Shown here: in pieces, positions 24,412-31,590 of the stretch
How positions within the stretch are numbered: the stretch's first letter is position 1
Layout: the number at the start of each line of letters is the position of its first letter
DNA from: Dehalococcoidales bacterium
Lineage (GTDB): Bacteria > Chloroflexota > Dehalococcoidia > Dehalococcoidales > BS750m-G39
DNA length: 32,717 bases
Reading direction: 5' to 3'
Assembly: GCA_022865485.1 (NCBI GenBank)
Contig: JALHSZ010000030.1
Span: 1 to 32,717, forward strand
Translations under genes and position numbers: made by a program
The notes under the pieces: generated by a model
The model's input: only the letters and a program-made list of their open reading frames with translations
What the model was told of the DNA's origin: nothing
Databases searched by the model: none

Positions 24412-24501
24412 CTAGTATTGCAGCATTAGTATCAGGCCGGCAATCAGTGTCGCCAGGCCTACAAAAAGTAGAAAGACGAGCCACTTCATGTCCATTAACA
24501 T
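24412..24501 (-). CDS. Tiny single-pass membrane ORF (29 aa)
   Basis: The ORF reads MLMDMKWLVFLLFVGLATLI and continues as AGLILMLQY, a single hydrophobic helix with one positive charge near the start. The ATG at 24499-24501 has GGGGG nine bases before it. It lies just upstream of rplY on the same strand. The length and ribosome binding site fit a small membrane protein, but no homology can be checked here and chance is possible. Confidence 0.4.
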   Translation of the reverse strand: MLMDMKWLVFLLFVGLATLIAGLILMLQY

Positions 24502-24538
24502 TAACACTTTCCCCCGGGCAAAGTCAATTTGAGCCAGC

Positions 24539-24567
24539 TAGACTTAAGCCTGCAACTATTGTATAAT
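24539..24567 (+). promoter_or_regulatory. Transketolase operon promoter
   Basis: TAGACT at 24539-24544 and TATAAT at 24562-24567 are 17 bases apart. The ATG at 24578 is only 10 bases after the -10. Transcription should therefore start about 3-5 bases before it, and a terminator-like hairpin lies 45-80 bases downstream. Confidence 0.6.
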
Positions 24568-24577
24568 CAAAGCACAG

Positions 24578-25471
24578 ATGGTGAAGAAGTCTTTACCCGA
24601 GATGGGCGGCTCGAAATCAACCTCGGCTACAAGTGCAGAAGCCGAGGTTTTTTCTTTATCAGCCTCGGTCGCCGAGATGGAGGCGATGGCTAAAAAGCTG
24701 CGCCGCCACATCATCACCATGATAGGCAAAGCGGGCAGCGGCCACCCGGGCGGCTCCCTTTCCGCGGTGGAGATTTTGACCGCCCTTTATTTTAAATTGA
24801 TGCGGCATAAGCCTCAGGACCCGCATTGGGAGGACAGGGACCGCTTTATCCTGAGCAAGGGGCACGCCGCCCCTCTCCTCTACGCCGTCCTGGCCGAGTG
24901 CGGCTACTTTCCTGTAGAAGAGCTGCTCACCCTGCGGCAGCTGGACAGCCGATTGCAGGGGCACACCGACCGCACGATTACCCCGGGCGTGGAGATGTCG
25001 GCGGGCTCCCTGGGGCAGGGGTTGTCCTTCGCCCTGGGGGTGGCTCTAGCCGGCCGCCTTGATGGGCAGGACTACCGGGTCTATGTGCTGCTGGGGGATG
25101 GGGAGTGTAACGAGGGGCAGGTATGGGAGGCGGCCATGGCGGCCTCCCACTACAGTGTGGATAACCTGACGGCCATAGTGGACAACAACGGCCAGCAGAT
25201 AGACGGCTGGAACTGCGATGTCATGAGCCTCGACCCCTTCGCCGCCAAGTGGCAGGCCTTCGGCTGGAGGGTCATAGAGGTCGACGGCCACAGTATTCCC
25301 CGGCTTATCGCCGCCTTTAAGGAGGCGCAGAAGGTCAAGGGGCAGCCCGTGGTTATCATCGCCCACACCGTGAAGGGTAAAGGGGTCAGCTTTATGGAGA
25401 ATAACCCCGATTTTCACGGCACCGCCCCCAACACCATGGAGGTGGAGTTTGCCCTGAAGGAGCTGGCATAA
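24578..25471 (+). CDS. Transketolase, N-terminal subunit (split type)
   Basis: The N-terminal half of a split transketolase binds the diphosphate of ThDP for ketol transfer between sugar phosphates in the pentose phosphate pathway. The protein shows IGKAGSGHPGGSLSAVEILT, ILSKGHAAPLLYAVL, the GDGECNEGQVWEAAMAASHY motif of the ThDP site, and IVDNNGQQIDGW. The first 33 residues, SLPEMGGSKSTSATSAEAEV among them, go beyond the usual start, which resembles MEAMAKKLRRHIITMIGKAG at about codon 34 (24677). The extension spans the hairpin, so the upstream ATG may start a leader. The C-terminal subunit follows directly. Confidence 0.95.
   Translation: MVKKSLPEMGGSKSTSATSAEAEVFSLSASVAEMEAMAKKLRRHIITMIGKAGSGHPGGSLSAVEILTALYFKLMRHKPQDPHWEDRDRFILSKGHAAPLLYAVLAECGYFPVEELLTLRQLDSRLQGHTDRTITPGVEMSAGSLGQGLSFALGVALAGRLDGQDYRVYVLLGDGECNEGQVWEAAMAASHYSVDNLTAIVDNNGQQIDGWNCDVMSLDPFAAKWQAFGWRVIEVDGHSIPRLIAAFKEAQKVKGQPVVIIAHTVKGKGVSFMENNPDFHGTAPNTMEVEFALKELA
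24619..24657 (+). terminator. Intrinsic terminator-like hairpin within the transketolase leader
   Basis: A perfect 10-bp stem (AACCTCGGCT at 24619-24628 with AGCCGAGGTT at 24640-24649) with an 11-base loop is followed by six T residues (24648-24653), one C and three T. It lies between the promoter and the conserved start of the protein, and inside the open 5' extension. This arrangement resembles an attenuator. An alternative hairpin (CTCGG/CCGAG) lies just after it, at about 24663-24675. Confidence 0.65.
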
Positions 25472-26413
25472 GTGGCTGAGGAAGTTTCGGTCAGAGAAGC
25501 CTACGGTAAAGCCCTGCTCGAACTGGGCATGGAAAACCACGACGTGGTGGTGCTGGACGCCGACCTTTCGCGGTCGACGATGACCGCCTTTTTCGCCCGC
25601 GAGTTTCCCGAGCGCTTTTTCGAGTGTGGCATCGCCGAGCAGAATATGATCGGCATCGCCGCGGGGATGGCGGCGTCGGGCAAGATACCCTTTGCCAGCA
25701 CCTTTGCCGTCTTTGTCCCCGGGCGCTGTTTCGACCAGGTGCGCATGTCTATAGCCCAGCCCGGACTCAACGTTAAGCTGGTGACCACCCACGGTGGCCT
25801 CAGCGTCGGCGAGGACGGCACCTCGCACCAGTCTATCGAAGACCTTTCGCTGATCTGTTCCCTGCCCGGTTTTACCGTTATCGTGCCCGCCGATGCTATC
25901 GAGACCACCGAGGCGGTGAAGGCGGCGGCGGCTCATCTGGGGCCTTTTTACATCAGGCTATGCCGTCCCAAGCTGCCGCTGGTCTACGGCGATGACTACC
26001 GTTTTAAGCTGGGCAAGGCGGTGGTGATGAGGCAGGGTGGGGATGCCACCATCATCGCCATCGGCCTGATGGTGCAATCAGCTTTGGACGCCGCCCGTAA
26101 CCTGGAGCGGGAGGGCATCTACTGTCGCGTCTTGAATATGTCCACCCTCAAGCCCATCGATGAGGCGGCCATAGTTCAGGCTGCCGCCGAGACCCGAGCC
26201 ATCGTTACCGCCGAGGAGCACCTGGAGCACGGCGGCCTGGGCAGCCTGGTGGCTCAGGTAGTGGTCAGGCACCAGCCGGTGCCTATGGAGTTCGTCGCTA
26301 TCAAGGATACGTACGCCAAGTCGGGCAAGCCCTCCGAGCTGCTGGAGAGATACGGGCTGACCGAGAAGGATATCGAGCGGGCGGTAAAACTGGCGCTGGC
26401 CAAGAAGCGCTAG
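25472..26413 (+). CDS. Transketolase, C-terminal subunit (split type)
   Basis: This is the pyrimidine-binding and C-terminal half of the split transketolase. It has REAYGKALLELGMENHDVVV at the start, the catalytic-glutamate motif CGIAEQNMIGIAAGMAASGK, the family block THGGLSVGEDGTSHQSIEDL, and a late EEHLEHGGLGS motif. The 313-residue length is typical. It starts at GTG 25472, immediately after the TAA of the N-terminal subunit. It therefore depends on coupled translation, which keeps the two halves in balance. Confidence 0.96.
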   Translation: MAEEVSVREAYGKALLELGMENHDVVVLDADLSRSTMTAFFAREFPERFFECGIAEQNMIGIAAGMAASGKIPFASTFAVFVPGRCFDQVRMSIAQPGLNVKLVTTHGGLSVGEDGTSHQSIEDLSLICSLPGFTVIVPADAIETTEAVKAAAAHLGPFYIRLCRPKLPLVYGDDYRFKLGKAVVMRQGGDATIIAIGLMVQSALDAARNLEREGIYCRVLNMSTLKPIDEAAIVQAAAETRAIVTAEEHLEHGGLGSLVAQVVVRHQPVPMEFVAIKDTYAKSGKPSELLERYGLTEKDIERAVKLALAKKR

Positions 26414-26418
26414 TGGCT

Positions 26419-26988
26419 TCAGGGTCCGGGGGTCGCCGCCAGCCACCTCGTCCTCAGGAAATGGGTAAAGCCCACCAGGCAGGGCAGGGCGATACTGTAG
26501 ACTATGAGCACCCCGGAAAGCCCCACCAGCCAGCAGACTAAGGGCAGCGGCACGAAGATAAAGGCGGCGGCTTTGGTGGTATCCCGGAAGATAAAGTGAG
26601 CCAGTATGGCTGGCGCGGCTACTATCAGCATGGGAATGGTGAGCACCGCCAGTAGTACCCCGATGGTGGTTGATTCCCCCCGACCTCCCCGGAAGCCGAG
26701 AAAGATGGGCCAGTTGTGGCCGAAGACAGCGGCGGCTCCCGCCAGCAGGACGACTGCCTGGGGGGCATCTGCCGCCTGGGCGATAAGCACCGCCAGCGCT
26801 CCCTTGGCGGCGTCGACAATGCCCACCATCACTCCTACCCTGGGTCCGAGCTGGCGATAGGCGTTAGCCGCCCCCATGTTGCCGTCGCCAATATGCCTGA
26901 TGTCGATGCCCTTTAAGGTCCGCCCGGCAATATAGGCGGTGGGGACGGAGCCCAGAAAGTAAGCCAGTAATACTATCAGCCAGGGCAT
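26419..26988 (-). CDS. plsY: Glycerol-3-phosphate acyltransferase PlsY (copy 2)
   Basis: This second PlsY has 189 residues, close to the usual length. It shows AYFLGSVPTAYIAGRTLKGI, the loop GDGNMGAANAYRQLGPRVGV, and GHNWPIFLGFRGGRGESTTI. It differs from copy 1 at several loop residues (GDGNMG against GSGNVG), so it may use another acyl donor or acceptor. The ATG lies 13 bases from the CCA end of tRNA-Leu(UAA) on the same strand, with no promoter between. The two are therefore probably one transcript. It is convergent with the transketolase gene. Confidence 0.93.
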   Translation of the reverse strand: MPWLIVLLAYFLGSVPTAYIAGRTLKGIDIRHIGDGNMGAANAYRQLGPRVGVMVGIVDAAKGALAVLIAQAADAPQAVVLLAGAAAVFGHNWPIFLGFRGGRGESTTIGVLLAVLTIPMLIVAAPAILAHFIFRDTTKAAAFIFVPLPLVCWLVGLSGVLIVYSIALPCLVGFTHFLRTRWLAATPGP

Positions 26989-27001
26989 AGCACTCTCTTA
27001 T

Positions 27002-27087
<86 letters not shown>

Positions 27088-27100
27088 ATCTGACAGGGGT

Positions 27101-27129
27101 ATTCTACCGCTTTTGGATAGGGCGTTCAA
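27101..27129 (-). promoter_or_regulatory. Promoter of tRNA-Leu(UAA)-plsY
   Basis: On the minus strand TTGAAC (27124-27129) and TAGAAT (27101-27106) are 17 bases apart. The expected start lies about 7 bases before the tRNA 5' end. Confidence 0.65.
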
Positions 27130-27189
27130 GCTAGCATAGGTGAATCATAGGACGCTGTGTGCGCTGGATGCGAATTCATAATATGACAG

Positions 27190-27217
27190 TTGACAGGGAT
27201 GAGAATAGTGGTATTAT
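27190..27217 (+). promoter_or_regulatory. Promoter of the orphan coiled-coil membrane gene
   Basis: TTGACA (27190-27195) and TATTAT (27212-27217) are 16 bases apart. The predicted start near 27224 leaves about 29 bases to the ATG at 27253, including GGAGTAGG. Confidence 0.6.
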
Positions 27218-27252
27218 CTAACTAAACATAATATCAGAGTTGCAGGAGTAGG

Positions 27253-28224
27253 ATGGGTACTATATACGAATGGACGTTCTTCTTAGCCCTAGGACTGCTT
27301 GCCATAGTGGTGACGATATTCGTTTTTGCTGTATCTCTACTTGGTCGTGCTCTAGAAACGGCTTCAAGGGAACAAGAAAAAACTACCAAAGAACAGAAAG
27401 AGACCACAGAAAAGGAAATTGCTGCGATACAAAAACAGATTTCTGATTTAGGAAAGAAAGGACGAATTGATAAAGAAAAACTTAAAGAGCTGGAGAAAAA
27501 GCTTAAACAACTGAGAAAACAGGAAGAAAAATTTGAAAAGAAATTGGGCAGGATTGGGAAAACCCCGGAATTGCTCACAGTAAAAGGCGGGGTAGTTCCC
27601 TGTGGTGGTTGCTTATTAGCAGCACTAGTCCTCACTAGCACAGCTTGGTATTTATCCACTATTGAGAACCTTATCTGGGCCCTGGACGTTCCTATCTGGA
27701 TTCTGGGGTTGGCAGCCATAGGCTACACCATTTCTCGAATTTACCAATGTTTAAGAGTGATTGAGAGCGTGGCTATAACTTCCGAGGAGGCGGCTTTAGC
27801 TAGAGAAACGAAAGCGCTTAAGGGAGCTCTAGTGGAATTTGAGGAGGGAAAGAAACCAAAACTGAGGCTAGCTCTGGCAGATAAGAAATTTCCGCTACGT
27901 GTGCGGGCTGATTCGGAGTCGAGTTTTAAGCTAAACTTGGATTTAGTAAAAGGAGAGCTTGCTGAATACGTGGATGTTCACGTGTGTCTTCCGCCGGGTT
28001 TTGGTTTTCCAAACGAAGAAACGAGCACCCTGCCCTCAAACCATGATTATCCAAATTACATTGTAATGATATGGCATGAAGACAGGATTATTCCACCTTT
28101 GTATTATTGGCGAAACATAACATTTAAGTCGCCTTCGACTAAAGGTAGCTATAGTATCATTTTCTACAAATTCTGTAGGGGTTTTGCAGCTTCGCCAGAA
28201 GAGGGAGAGGTAATAGTAGAATAG
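27253..28224 (+). CDS. Orphan membrane/coiled-coil protein (323 aa), AT-rich
   Basis: I do not recognise this protein. It begins with a membrane helix (FFLALGLLAIVVTIFVFAVS), then a highly charged coiled coil from about residue 38 to 100 (KEKLKELEKKLKQLRKQEEK). Two hydrophobic segments follow (CLLAALVLTSTAWYLS, VPIWILGLAAIGYTIS), and a beta-rich C-terminal domain from about 185, with FPLRVRADSESSFKLNLDLV and PPLYYWRNITFKSPSTKGSY. The gene is visibly richer in A and T and uses different codons (many AAA, GAA, TTA) from its neighbours. It lies between tRNA genes, which suggests acquisition by horizontal transfer. Confidence 0.85.
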   Translation: MGTIYEWTFFLALGLLAIVVTIFVFAVSLLGRALETASREQEKTTKEQKETTEKEIAAIQKQISDLGKKGRIDKEKLKELEKKLKQLRKQEEKFEKKLGRIGKTPELLTVKGGVVPCGGCLLAALVLTSTAWYLSTIENLIWALDVPIWILGLAAIGYTISRIYQCLRVIESVAITSEEAALARETKALKGALVEFEEGKKPKLRLALADKKFPLRVRADSESSFKLNLDLVKGELAEYVDVHVCLPPGFGFPNEETSTLPSNHDYPNYIVMIWHEDRIIPPLYYWRNITFKSPSTKGSYSIIFYKFCRGFAASPEEGEVIVE

Positions 28225-28263
28225 AGCTTGGCTTCTGCTGAAAGAGAAGGTTACACTAATAAA

Positions 28264-28339
28264 TGGAGGCGACGACCGGATTCGAACCGGTGTATAGGGG
28301 TTTTGCAGACCCCCGCCTTAACCACTTGGCTACGTCGCC
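28264..28339 (-). tRNA. tRNA-Cys (anticodon GCA)
   Basis: On the minus strand the acceptor stem GGCGACG/CGTCGCC, the anticodon loop CTGCAAA on a GGGGT/ACCCC stem (anticodon GCA), and the GGTTCGAATCC T-arm define a 76-base tRNA with encoded CCA (28264-28266). It is last in the leftward tRNA cluster. Confidence 0.95.
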
Positions 28340-28365
28340 CCTAAAAAGATTTCTTTTCAAACCCA

Positions 28366-28384
28366 CAAAAATCTTCGATTTTTG
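28366..28384. repeat. AT-rich hairpin between tRNA-Gly and tRNA-Cys
   Basis: CAAAAATC (28366-28373) and GATTTTTG (28377-28384) form a perfect 8-bp stem with a 3-base loop. It has no T-tract in either direction, so it is more likely a processing or folding element in the tRNA transcript than a terminator. Confidence 0.55.
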
Positions 28385-28400
28385 CGGGGACCCTTTCTTT

Positions 28401-28475
28401 TGGAGCGGAAGACGAGATTCGAACTCGCGACCCTCTCCTTGGCAAGGAGATGCTCTACCACTGAGCCACTTCCGC
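28401..28475 (-). tRNA. tRNA-Gly (anticodon GCC)
   Basis: On the minus strand the acceptor stem GCGGAAG/CTTCCGC, the anticodon loop TTGCCAA on a TCTCC/GGAGA stem, and the GAGTTCGAATC T-arm form a 75-base tRNA with encoded CCA (28401-28403). It sits five bases from tRNA-Leu(GAG) in the same array. Confidence 0.95.
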
Positions 28476-28480
28476 AATAT

Positions 28481-28567
28481 TGGTGCCGAGGCGGAGATTT
28501 GAACTCCGACGAGCTTACGCTCACCACCCCCTCAAGATGGCGTGTCTACCGATTCCACCACCTCGGC
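28481..28567 (-). tRNA. tRNA-Leu (anticodon GAG)
   Basis: On the minus strand GCCGAGG/CCTCGGC form the acceptor stem. The anticodon loop TTGAGGG lies on CCATC/GGTGG (with one G-T pair), giving anticodon GAG. A long variable arm (GTGAGCGTAAGCTC) marks a class II tRNA, 87 bases with CCA at 28481-28483. It is the first gene of the Leu-Gly-Cys cluster. Confidence 0.94.
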
Positions 28568-28631
28568 CTTTTTTAACGGTTTGCCTCGTCTTTGCTTAAG
28601 GCAGCACTAGCCGCACTTTAGCTCACCAGAT

Positions 28632-28660
28632 AGTATAAGTCTCTTATAGACTGTCGTCAA
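28632..28660 (-). promoter_or_regulatory. Promoter of the tRNA-Leu-Gly-Cys array
   Basis: On the minus strand TTGACG (28655-28660) and TATACT (28632-28637) are 17 bases apart. Inside the spacer AGTCT and AGACT form a short inverted repeat around a 5-base centre. The predicted start is near 28625, about 58 bases before the first tRNA. Confidence 0.6.
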
Positions 28661-28894
28661 GGCATATTCCGTGTCTGAGCGCTCTCACCCGATAGGCATG
28701 ATCAGGTTAGATGAGCTTGACAATTTGACAGGATAGTGGTATTGACTAGTGTGTGACTATAGGCATACAACAGCTACAAAAGATACTTTAGGCAAATTTG
28801 AGAGCTTTAACAGCTTAATCCGTAAATTGGCGGCGGTCGGTTTTAAGGCGACTTCATCGTAGGTAAGGACCAGGCGAAAAGGGGGGAAAAGGCG
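28661..28894. other. Intergenic region upstream of the two-component locus
   Basis: No gene or RNA is recognisable. It has two overlapping TTGACA boxes (28717-28722 and 28725-28730) and a TTGACT at 28742-28747; the best -10 (TACAAC, 28766-28771, 18-base spacing) is poor. The segment around 28725-28743 resembles the promoter at 27190-27217. The G-rich GGGGGG at 28881-28886 is the ribosome binding site of the next small ORF. Confidence 0.4.
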
Positions 28895-29002
28895 ATGAAG
28901 AGGTTATTAGGGCTTCTATTAGTTAGCACAGCGGCTAGCTGCTCTCGGCAGATGGCTCAGGTACTGGTAGAACTGAGGCTAGAGGGGAGGGCAGTAGAAT
29001 GA
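28895..29002 (+). CDS. Small lipoprotein-like ORF (35 aa) coupled to the histidine kinase
   Basis: The ORF reads MKRLLGLLLVSTAASCSRQM and continues to LEGRAVE. The start has GGGGGG nine bases ahead, and the first 16 residues form a lipoprotein-like signal with a lipobox-like TAASC (C16). Its TGA overlaps the kinase ATG as ATGA, a coupled arrangement. It may be a genuine small leader protein, or the truncated start of a lost binding protein. Neither is proven. Confidence 0.45.
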   Translation: MKRLLGLLLVSTAASCSRQMAQVLVELRLEGRAVE

Positions 29003-31590
29003 GAGCCATTGGGGAGGAGGAAAAGCGCCAGCGGGCCGAGGAAACATTGCGGGAGAGCGAAGCCAGGTACCGGGCGGTGATTGAGGGAGCGCACGATATG
29101 ATACAGAGTATCAGCCTTGATGGTCGCATCATCTTCGTCAATAAGTCATGGCGGGATACGCTGGGTTACACCGAAGCCGAGCTGTCGAGCCTGAACCTGT
29201 TTGATATCATTCATCCCGACTCCCTGGCGCACTGCCGGGAACTATTCGCCGAGGTTATGAGCGGAAAGTCTGTCCACGGCATAGAGGCCGTTTTTTTGAC
29301 CAAGGATGGGCGGAAGATTCTGGTGGAAGGGAATGCCGCGCCGCGTTATATCGGCAAAAAGGTGGTGGCCTCCCAGGGTATCTTCCGCGATGTTACCGAG
29401 AGTAAGCTAAAAGAAAAGGATTACCAGAATATTATCCACACTACCACAGATGGTTTCTGGATTGTGGATAGCGCGGGGCGCTTTCTGGATGTGAATGATG
29501 CTTATTGCGCTCTCGTTGGCTACAGCCGCGAAGAGCTGCTGAATATGAGAATTACGGACATCGAAGCCGTGGAGAAGCCGGAAGACACAGCCCGGCGCAT
29601 CCGTCGGATTATTAAGACTGGGCATGACCGCTTTGAGACGCGTCATAAATGTAAGGATGGCAGAATTGTGGACATAGAAGTCAGTACCACTTATGCCGGT
29701 GCTGGCGATGGCCGTCTCTTTGTGTTCATTCGTGACATCACCGTGCGCAAGCAGATAGAGGATGAGCTCCAGGCGGAGAAGAATAAGCTGCAATCAGTAA
29801 TAGATGCCATGGTGGACCATCTCACCATCCGAGATAAAGACTATAACCTTATCTATCAGAGTGAGTCGTCACAGGGAGTATTTGGTAACCACCTGGGGGA
29901 GAAATGCTACCGGGTCTATGAGGGCCAAGACGAGTTTTGTGATAACTGCCCGGTAGAAAAGGCGTTTAAGGACGGTAAGTCACATACTTCGGAGAGGAAG
30001 ACGGTAACGCCTTCAGGGGAGGTTATCTTCTGGGAGACTACGGCTAACCTCATTAGAGATGCCAAGGGAGAAATAGTTTCCTGCCTTGAGGTTGCCAGGG
30101 ATATCACCGAGCGCAAGCGGGCAGAAGAAGCGCTGGCCGATGAAGCCACCCGCCGGCGTATTCTTATCGACCAGTCCCTGGACGGGATAGTTATCCTCGA
30201 TGAGAATTCAAAAGTTTATGAGGCAAACCAGAAATTTTGCGAGATGCTTGGCTACACCCCTGAGGAAGTCCGTGAACTCCACACCTGGGATTGGGATACC
30301 CAGTGGACAAAGGAGCAGCTGCTCGAGATGGGACGGAATGTTGACGAGGCCGGTCTCCACCTGGAGACGTATCACCGCCGTAAGGACGGCACGATATTTG
30401 ACGTTGAAATCAGCATCAACGGGGCCATGTGCGCGGGGCAGAAGCTTATCTTCTGCGTGTCCCGGGACATCACCGCGCGTGAGCAGGCGGAGGCGGCGCT
30501 GAAGGAGTCCGAGGAGAAGTACAAGACCCTGGTCGAAGCCACCAGCGATATAATATGGGAGGTGGATAGAGATGGGTGGTTTAGCTTCGTCAGCCCCAAG
30601 ATGAAAGATGTCCTGGGTTATGAGGTGGATGAGGTGGTGGGCAAAATGAGGACGCTCGACCTTATCCCTAAAGGGGAAGCGCGAAGGTGGCTTAAGCGTT
30701 TCAAGGAGGTTAATGCGAAAAGGACGCCCTTCTTCGGCTTTGAGATTGCCCATCTCCACAAGAATGGCACCTATGTCATCTTTGAGACGAGCGGCATTCC
30801 CCTTTTTGATAGCGCGGGAAATCTCAAGGGCTTTGTCGGTATTAATAAGGACATCACCGAGCGCCGGCAGATGCAGGAGCAGCTGGTCATCGCCGACCGG
30901 CTGGCTTCGGTCGGCGAGCTGGCGGCGGGTATCGCCCACGAGCTGAATAACCCGCTGACGGGCGTCATCGGTTTTTCCCAGCTGCTGCTGGACAAGGAGA
31001 TGCCTGCAGACATTAAGGAAGACATTGAGGTGGTCTATAGTGAAGCCCAGCGCGCCTCCCAGGTGGTGAAGAACCTGCTCACCTTCGCCCGAAAGCACAC
31101 CGCCGCCAAGGAGAAGGTGAATATAAACGACATCATCAATAAGGTGCTGGAACTGCGCGCCTACGAGCAGAAGCTGGAAAGCATTACGGTCGATGCCCGC
31201 CTTGATGCCAACCTGCCCGAGGTTATGGCCGACTATTTCCAGCTGCAACAGGTGTTCCTTAACATTGTCATCAATGCCGAGTACTTCATGAAGGAAGCCA
31301 ACCATAAAGGTAATCTGACCATCACTACGGAAAAGGTGGGCAACAAGATTAGGGCTTCCTTTGCCGATGACGGGCCCGGAATTGCCGATGAGAATCTGGG
31401 GCACCTCTTTGACCCCTTCTTTACCACCAAAGAGGTGGGCAGGGGGACGGGGCTGGGGCTGAGTATCTGTCACGGCATAGTTGCCGAGCACGGCGGTAGG
31501 ATATACGTCGAGAGCGAGCTGGGTAAGGGCGCCGCCTTTATCGTGGAGCTGGCCATCGGCGCCGCTGAGAGGAAGGGGGGTGCGGCATGA
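28999..31590 (+). CDS. Multi-PAS sensor histidine kinase
   Basis: This 863-residue kinase has five PAS domains in a row, spaced by repeating DITxRxQxE helices: about 20-135, 137-255, 260-375, 385-500 and 505-630. The HisKA motif AAGIAHELNNPLTGVIGFSQ carries the phosphorylated His (about 648), and the HATPase boxes are NIVINAEYFM, FADDGPGIADENLGHLF and GRGTGLGLSI. No membrane segment is visible, so it acts in the cytoplasm. PAS3 holds C303, C314 and C317 (EFCDNCPVEKAF), a possible metal or redox site. The end overlaps the receiver gene as ATGA. Confidence 0.95.
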   Translation: MRAIGEEEKRQRAEETLRESEARYRAVIEGAHDMIQSISLDGRIIFVNKSWRDTLGYTEAELSSLNLFDIIHPDSLAHCRELFAEVMSGKSVHGIEAVFLTKDGRKILVEGNAAPRYIGKKVVASQGIFRDVTESKLKEKDYQNIIHTTTDGFWIVDSAGRFLDVNDAYCALVGYSREELLNMRITDIEAVEKPEDTARRIRRIIKTGHDRFETRHKCKDGRIVDIEVSTTYAGAGDGRLFVFIRDITVRKQIEDELQAEKNKLQSVIDAMVDHLTIRDKDYNLIYQSESSQGVFGNHLGEKCYRVYEGQDEFCDNCPVEKAFKDGKSHTSERKTVTPSGEVIFWETTANLIRDAKGEIVSCLEVARDITERKRAEEALADEATRRRILIDQSLDGIVILDENSKVYEANQKFCEMLGYTPEEVRELHTWDWDTQWTKEQLLEMGRNVDEAGLHLETYHRRKDGTIFDVEISINGAMCAGQKLIFCVSRDITAREQAEAALKESEEKYKTLVEATSDIIWEVDRDGWFSFVSPKMKDVLGYEVDEVVGKMRTLDLIPKGEARRWLKRFKEVNAKRTPFFGFEIAHLHKNGTYVIFETSGIPLFDSAGNLKGFVGINKDITERRQMQEQLVIADRLASVGELAAGIAHELNNPLTGVIGFSQLLLDKEMPADIKEDIEVVYSEAQRASQVVKNLLTFARKHTAAKEKVNINDIINKVLELRAYEQKLESITVDARLDANLPEVMADYFQLQQVFLNIVINAEYFMKEANHKGNLTITTEKVGNKIRASFADDGPGIADENLGHLFDPFFTTKEVGRGTGLGLSICHGIVAEHGGRIYVESELGKGAAFIVELAIGAAERKGGAA

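Noticed and set aside
28661-28894. A riboswitch before the two-component locus
   Set aside because: No conserved core of the classes I know (such as cyclic-di-GMP) is visible, and no convincing hairpin-terminator is present.
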